DNA of 7,850 bases from positions 1 to 7,850 of the forward strand of contig JAOZRH010000094.1 of assembly GCA_029931905.1 (NCBI GenBank). Direction: 5' to 3'. Source of the stretch: Fidelibacterota bacterium (lineage in GTDB: Bacteria; Fidelibacterota; Fidelibacteria; Fidelibacterales; Fidelibacteraceae). The notes beneath the pieces were generated by a model. That model was not told where the DNA came from. It made no database searches and was given only the letters and a program-made list of their open reading frames with translations. Shown piece after piece: positions 4,283 to 7,850 of this stretch (positions within the stretch are counted from its first letter, which is position 1; every line of letters begins with the position of its first letter). Position numbers and translations under genes: made by a program.

Positions 4283-7200
4283 TTATTGAATCTTCAAACC
4301 TATAGCTGTCATATATGTTTTAAAAACATCTTGAGTTTTTCCTTTACCCATTTGATTTGGTAATTCATAATTTCCAGTTTCTAGAATTTGATTATTCATT
4401 AAACGTTTATTTTTGTGATCATCACTTCTTATTGTACGCAATTCATCAATCACTTCAGATGTTCCGTATTGAAGTAATGCATAAACATCAAGATTACCAA
4501 GTTGTTGTCCACCAAGTTTAGATTTTCCTTTAGTTGGTTGTCCTGTTAATGGTTGATATTTTTCTTCACTTCTTATACTTGAATATACATCACCATAATG
4601 TTCTAATGCTTGAAAATATGTTATTCCAACTGGTACTTTTTCTGTAGTCCAAGTATCAAGTTCTGGAATATATATTTTTTCATCTAATGGTATATTTAAT
4701 ATTTTAGCTGCATTTCGTATATCATCAAATTTCGTATTATTTGTAAAAGGTTCTACAATAAAGAATAATTCAAATTTATCAGTTTTTATGTCATTTCTAA
4801 ATTTAGCTGTTGATTTATATTTTTTAATATTTGATTTAATAGATTTAATAGTATTATCTGAACACAATAATTCATATACGGCTATAATCTTTTTTGTAAT
4901 TTGTTCAGTTTTAACTTTTTTATCTAATGCCATTTCTTTAATTTGTTTATTTAAATTATAGAATATTTTACCAATATAAATTTCTTTAACCATAGCAACA
5001 TTTTTACGTGAAAAAATTCCAATTGGTGAAATAGTACCTTCAATTTCACCTGTAAATTCACCTTTTGGGGGAACATCAAGTATTTTACTAATAACTCCTT
5101 TCGCACCATATCTATTACTTAATTTATCTGCTTTACGTAATTCTTTTTTTTGTTTAATTGAAAATACAATATTTGCACCAGTAAATTCAAATTGTTTTAA
5201 TTTATGTCCACCAATTTTAAAAAAACTAATATCCATATTATCAATAGCAGATTTTTGTTTCTGTTTATCTTCAATAACAGAAGCTAATTTTCCAATAGTT
5301 TTTTTAGTTTCTTTAACTAATTGTGAATGATAATTTACAATTGAACGATCAGTAACTTTTTTATTATTAATAAAAATTTTAATATCAACAATTTCTCCAG
5401 GAGGTGCTATTAATTTTATTGAATTTTGACCTTTTGAAAATAAAGACATACTTTCTCCATCTTCATTAGTTAATTCTTGATCAATTTCAAAATCATTAAT
5501 ATAATCTTCCAAATCATTATCATAAATAAATTCTGTAAGTATTTCACCACCAATTAATTTTTTATTTATTTTTTTTTCAATATTTAATACTTTAGTGTTT
5601 GATGGTATTATAATAGATACTTCTTTAAGAATATCAGTTGTAGTTTCTTTAGCAAACTTTTTAGTTACACAATAACTATCTTCATGATTATGTCCAAGAT
5701 AATTTATCATTGCTACTTTAGTATTTTTACCTGCACAATAAATTCCATCTGAACTAAACTGTTTATTAAATGCTATAATTTGATTTGCTTTAAATTTTTC
5801 ACCTTCTTTTAATGTATCTAATTCTAATAAAATAAATGATCCACGTTTAGTTTGAGATTTACGTGGAATAATATCAAACATATCATTTGTTCCATCATCA
5901 TATTTAACATGTAAAGTTTTATTTTTATCTATTTTAAATATCTTACCATCTTTTTTTGCTTTAGCTATAAACCGTTTTGATGTTAATTGAGGAATGATAA
6001 ATTCTGATCCCGTTCTAACTATAGGTTTATCTGAATTATTAATTGGTGTAACTTGTCCAGCATGAGTTACTGCTAATACAAGTCGGTCACTATCCATTTC
6101 ATTTTGAAATGGAATTAAACTTTCATCTGCTGTTGTAATATTCCATCCTGAAAGTTTTGATATATCTTTATTACCATACGATCCATATTTATTTACGATA
6201 GATGGTGTTAATGTATGATGTGTAACTAATCCAACAAGATTATTTTCTTTAGTTGATTCTGCTCCAATTATACCTTCATGTGTTTTATGAATATTTCTAT
6301 GTTCAATTTTAAATGCACGATTATCTGAAATTCCTCCTGGTCCACCTTTAATTATACGTGAAGATAACATAATTTCTTGTATAGGATTAACTGAATTAGT
6401 ATATTCCATAACACCTTCAGTAAACAAATTCTTAAAAATATAATCTTGATCAAAAACAATTTTAGCATTATCATCTCCAAATTCAATTTTAGATCTATAA
6501 TGATTATGCGATTGTTTAATTTGTGTATACATTATACTTAAAATCATTTCGCTCATTCGACTTCGATAAATATTTAAATCTGATAAAGAATCAGCTTTTT
6601 CATTTAATAATTTATCGATGCATGGACCACTGAATAATGCAGGTAAATTTGTTGGTAAATTTTCAAATTCAAGTAATTCTTTAGTTACTGGATCAATTTC
6701 ATTTTCAGTCATTAAATTTAAACGATATATTGATCTGTTTCCATATTGTTGATTAATAAATGGAAAAATTTCTTCTTTATTATCAAAATCATCAATATTA
6801 GTTTTAATTTTATGTACCAGTAAACCATTAACAAGTATTTTTTGTCTAAATGTTTTTGGTTTTATAATTAAAAATTGATCATTTTTTGTTGGAATTGCAA
6901 TATCACCTTTCTTTTGTTTATCTGCGATTTCATAATTAATTCCAAAATCATTAAGAGTTATTAAAAGTCCTTTTTGACTCCACAAATAAAATATAAGTGG
7001 TAAATGAATACTCATAATATATACTTGAAGATAAGGAATAGATTTTTTAGATTTGCCTAATTTATCATCTGGATTAATTTCAGATATTTTATTTTGAATA
7101 ACTTCAAAAAGATATTCATATTTTCCTTTATTAATAGATAAATTTTTATTTAATTTATTTTTAAGTTTATTATTTTCTTTATCTAAATAAATATCATTTT

Positions 7201-7850
7201 CTGAATCTTTATAAACTTCTTCGCCGTTAATAAATAAAATTGATTTGTCATTAAACTCTATTTTATTATCATCACTATTTTTTATATTAATTATTGTTGG
7301 ATATTTAACTTTTAGATATCCAATAATTTCTTCTAATTCACTTGGATTAAATTTTAAATTTTCTAACTGTAGACGAACAATAGCATAGTTAGTAAGTAAT
7401 CGTACATCTTTTTTATCGGTTTTAGTAAGAGGTTTCATGAAATGTTGACTACTTATAATATAACTATTTCCATGAATTTTAAAATATTTATCATTAACTA
7501 TAGCAGGTGTTTTAAATTTAACTTGATAAGGTTTTTTATTTCCACCAGTTAAATTTTGTAATGTTATTGTATATTCAGTAAAACGATTCATATTATCGTC
7601 TTTAATTTCATGTTCAATCTTTTTAATTTTAACTGGATGTGATGATGTCGTATTTAAACTATTAAATAATTTTGTAACATTTTCATGTATTGTTTCTTCA
7701 AATTCAAATTTTTGTCTATGTTGACCTGTAGTATGTTTTATATCAATAATATCATTTGGATTTATAATATAATTTTCTAATTTAGGATAACGTAGAGGAA
7801 CTTGATAAGTATTTATATCCTTAAGTTTATTAATAAGTTTATTTGGATCA
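4283..7850 (-). CDS. DNA-directed RNA polymerase beta subunit, phage type (5' end outside window)
   Basis: This is the large subunit carrying half of the RNA polymerase active site. Residues here are counted from Met at 7591, but the frame continues open for 86 more codons to the right edge with no ATG, GTG or TTG and no Shine-Dalgarno before 7591. The protein is therefore at least 1188 aa (E. coli beta is 1342). Motifs in order: a beta N-terminal strand pattern KYFKIHGNSYIISSQ (35-49); NPIQEI...GGPGG (402-420) and HKTHEG (435-440), the region around the rifampicin pocket; GHNHEDS (633-639), matching the E. coli E813/D814 segment; ADKLSNRYGAKGVISKI (821-837), with both active-site lysines; SPIGIFSRKN (855-864); and the C-terminal clamp region KLGGQQLGNLDVYALLQYG (1025-1043) with SDD (1056-1058), which packs against beta prime. 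Partners (beta prime and others) are not in the window. The sequence is far from host RpoB, as expected for a phage enzyme. Confidence 0.93.
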   Translation of the reverse strand, partial: DPNKLINKLKDINTYQVPLRYPKLENYIINPNDIIDIKHTTGQHRQKFEFEETIHENVTKLFNSLNTTSSHPVKIKKIEHEIKDDNMNRFTEYTITLQNLTGGNKKPYQVKFKTPAIVNDKYFKIHGNSYIISSQHFMKPLTKTDKKDVRLLTNYAIVRLQLENLKFNPSELEEIIGYLKVKYPTIINIKNSDDNKIEFNDKSILFINGEEVYKDSENDIYLDKENNKLKNKLNKNLSINKGKYEYLFEVIQNKISEINPDDKLGKSKKSIPYLQVYIMSIHLPLIFYLWSQKGLLITLNDFGINYEIADKQKKGDIAIPTKNDQFLIIKPKTFRQKILVNGLLVHKIKTNIDDFDNKEEIFPFINQQYGNRSIYRLNLMTENEIDPVTKELLEFENLPTNLPALFSGPCIDKLLNEKADSLSDLNIYRSRMSEMILSIMYTQIKQSHNHYRSKIEFGDDNAKIVFDQDYIFKNLFTEGVMEYTNSVNPIQEIMLSSRIIKGGPGGISDNRAFKIEHRNIHKTHEGIIGAESTKENNLVGLVTHHTLTPSIVNKYGSYGNKDISKLSGWNITTADESLIPFQNEMDSDRLVLAVTHAGQVTPINNSDKPIVRTGSEFIIPQLTSKRFIAKAKKDGKIFKIDKNKTLHVKYDDGTNDMFDIIPRKSQTKRGSFILLELDTLKEGEKFKANQIIAFNKQFSSDGIYCAGKNTKVAMINYLGHNHEDSYCVTKKFAKETTTDILKEVSIIIPSNTKVLNIEKKINKKLIGGEILTEFIYDNDLEDYINDFEIDQELTNEDGESMSLFSKGQNSIKLIAPPGEIVDIKIFINNKKVTDRSIVNYHSQLVKETKKTIGKLASVIEDKQKQKSAIDNMDISFFKIGGHKLKQFEFTGANIVFSIKQKKELRKADKLSNRYGAKGVISKILDVPPKGEFTGEIEGTISPIGIFSRKNVAMVKEIYIGKIFYNLNKQIKEMALDKKVKTEQITKKIIAVYELLCSDNTIKSIKSNIKKYKSTAKFRNDIKTDKFELFFIVEPFTNNTKFDDIRNAAKILNIPLDEKIYIPELDTWTTEKVPVGITYFQALEHYGDVYSSIRSEEKYQPLTGQPTKGKSKLGGQQLGNLDVYALLQYGTSEVIDELRTIRSDDHKNKRLMNNQILETGNYELPNQMGKGKTQDVFKTYMTAIGLKIQ

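Noticed and set aside
7575..7600. ATG at 7591 as the true start of the polymerase gene
   Set aside because: No Shine-Dalgarno precedes it, and the frame remains open for 86 codons upstream to the edge.

Overview
The window is about three quarters A+T. Every gene I can support lies on the minus strand, so transcription runs from right to left. The genes are short and closely packed, mostly with clear Shine-Dalgarno sites (GGAG/AAGGA types) and TAA or TAG stops. A divergent multisubunit RNA polymerase beta subunit, a QueC gene interrupted by an intein, a probable phage-type sliding clamp and many small unknown proteins together suggest the genome of a large, AT-rich tailed bacteriophage. The host is probably a low-GC bacterium, but the sequence does not identify it.

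Layout in transcription order. (1) 7850-4283: a beta subunit of DNA-directed RNA polymerase. The frame is open to the right edge, so the ATG at 7591 is very probably internal and the gene is cut at its 5' end. (2) 4282-4190: an A/T-rich leader in which a 10-base sequence can pair with the ribosome binding site of the next gene. (3) 4189-3815: an unknown 124-aa protein, followed by a terminator-like hairpin at 3772-3806. (4) 3745-3335: an unknown 136-aa protein. (5) 3319-2186: a 377-aa protein with a Pro/Gln-rich tandem-repeat tail and a C-terminal domain that looks like a T4 gp45-type sliding clamp. (6) 2159-1524: an unknown helical 211-aa protein. (7) 1485-1321: a 54-aa single-span membrane microprotein. 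(8) 1277-870: an unknown 135-aa protein. (9) 810-637: a 57-aa zinc-ribbon protein. (10) 615-1: the N-terminal part of QueC, running into an intein at residue 133 and off the left edge.

The proposed roles fit a phage replication and expression block. The polymerase would transcribe phage genes, and the clamp would tether DNA polymerase and possibly assist transcription, as gp45 does in T4. QueC would make preQ0 for 7-deazaguanine modification of phage DNA or tRNA. Small A/T-rich hairpins sit at several gene junctions with little room for a separate promoter, which suggests read-through transcripts that are attenuated or processed at these points.

The polymerase, QueC and intein calls are strong. 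The clamp call rests on a pattern alignment made by eye. The remaining proteins are not recognised. No gene-free stretch exceeds about 95 bases, and I found no tRNA, rRNA, CRISPR array or insertion sequence.
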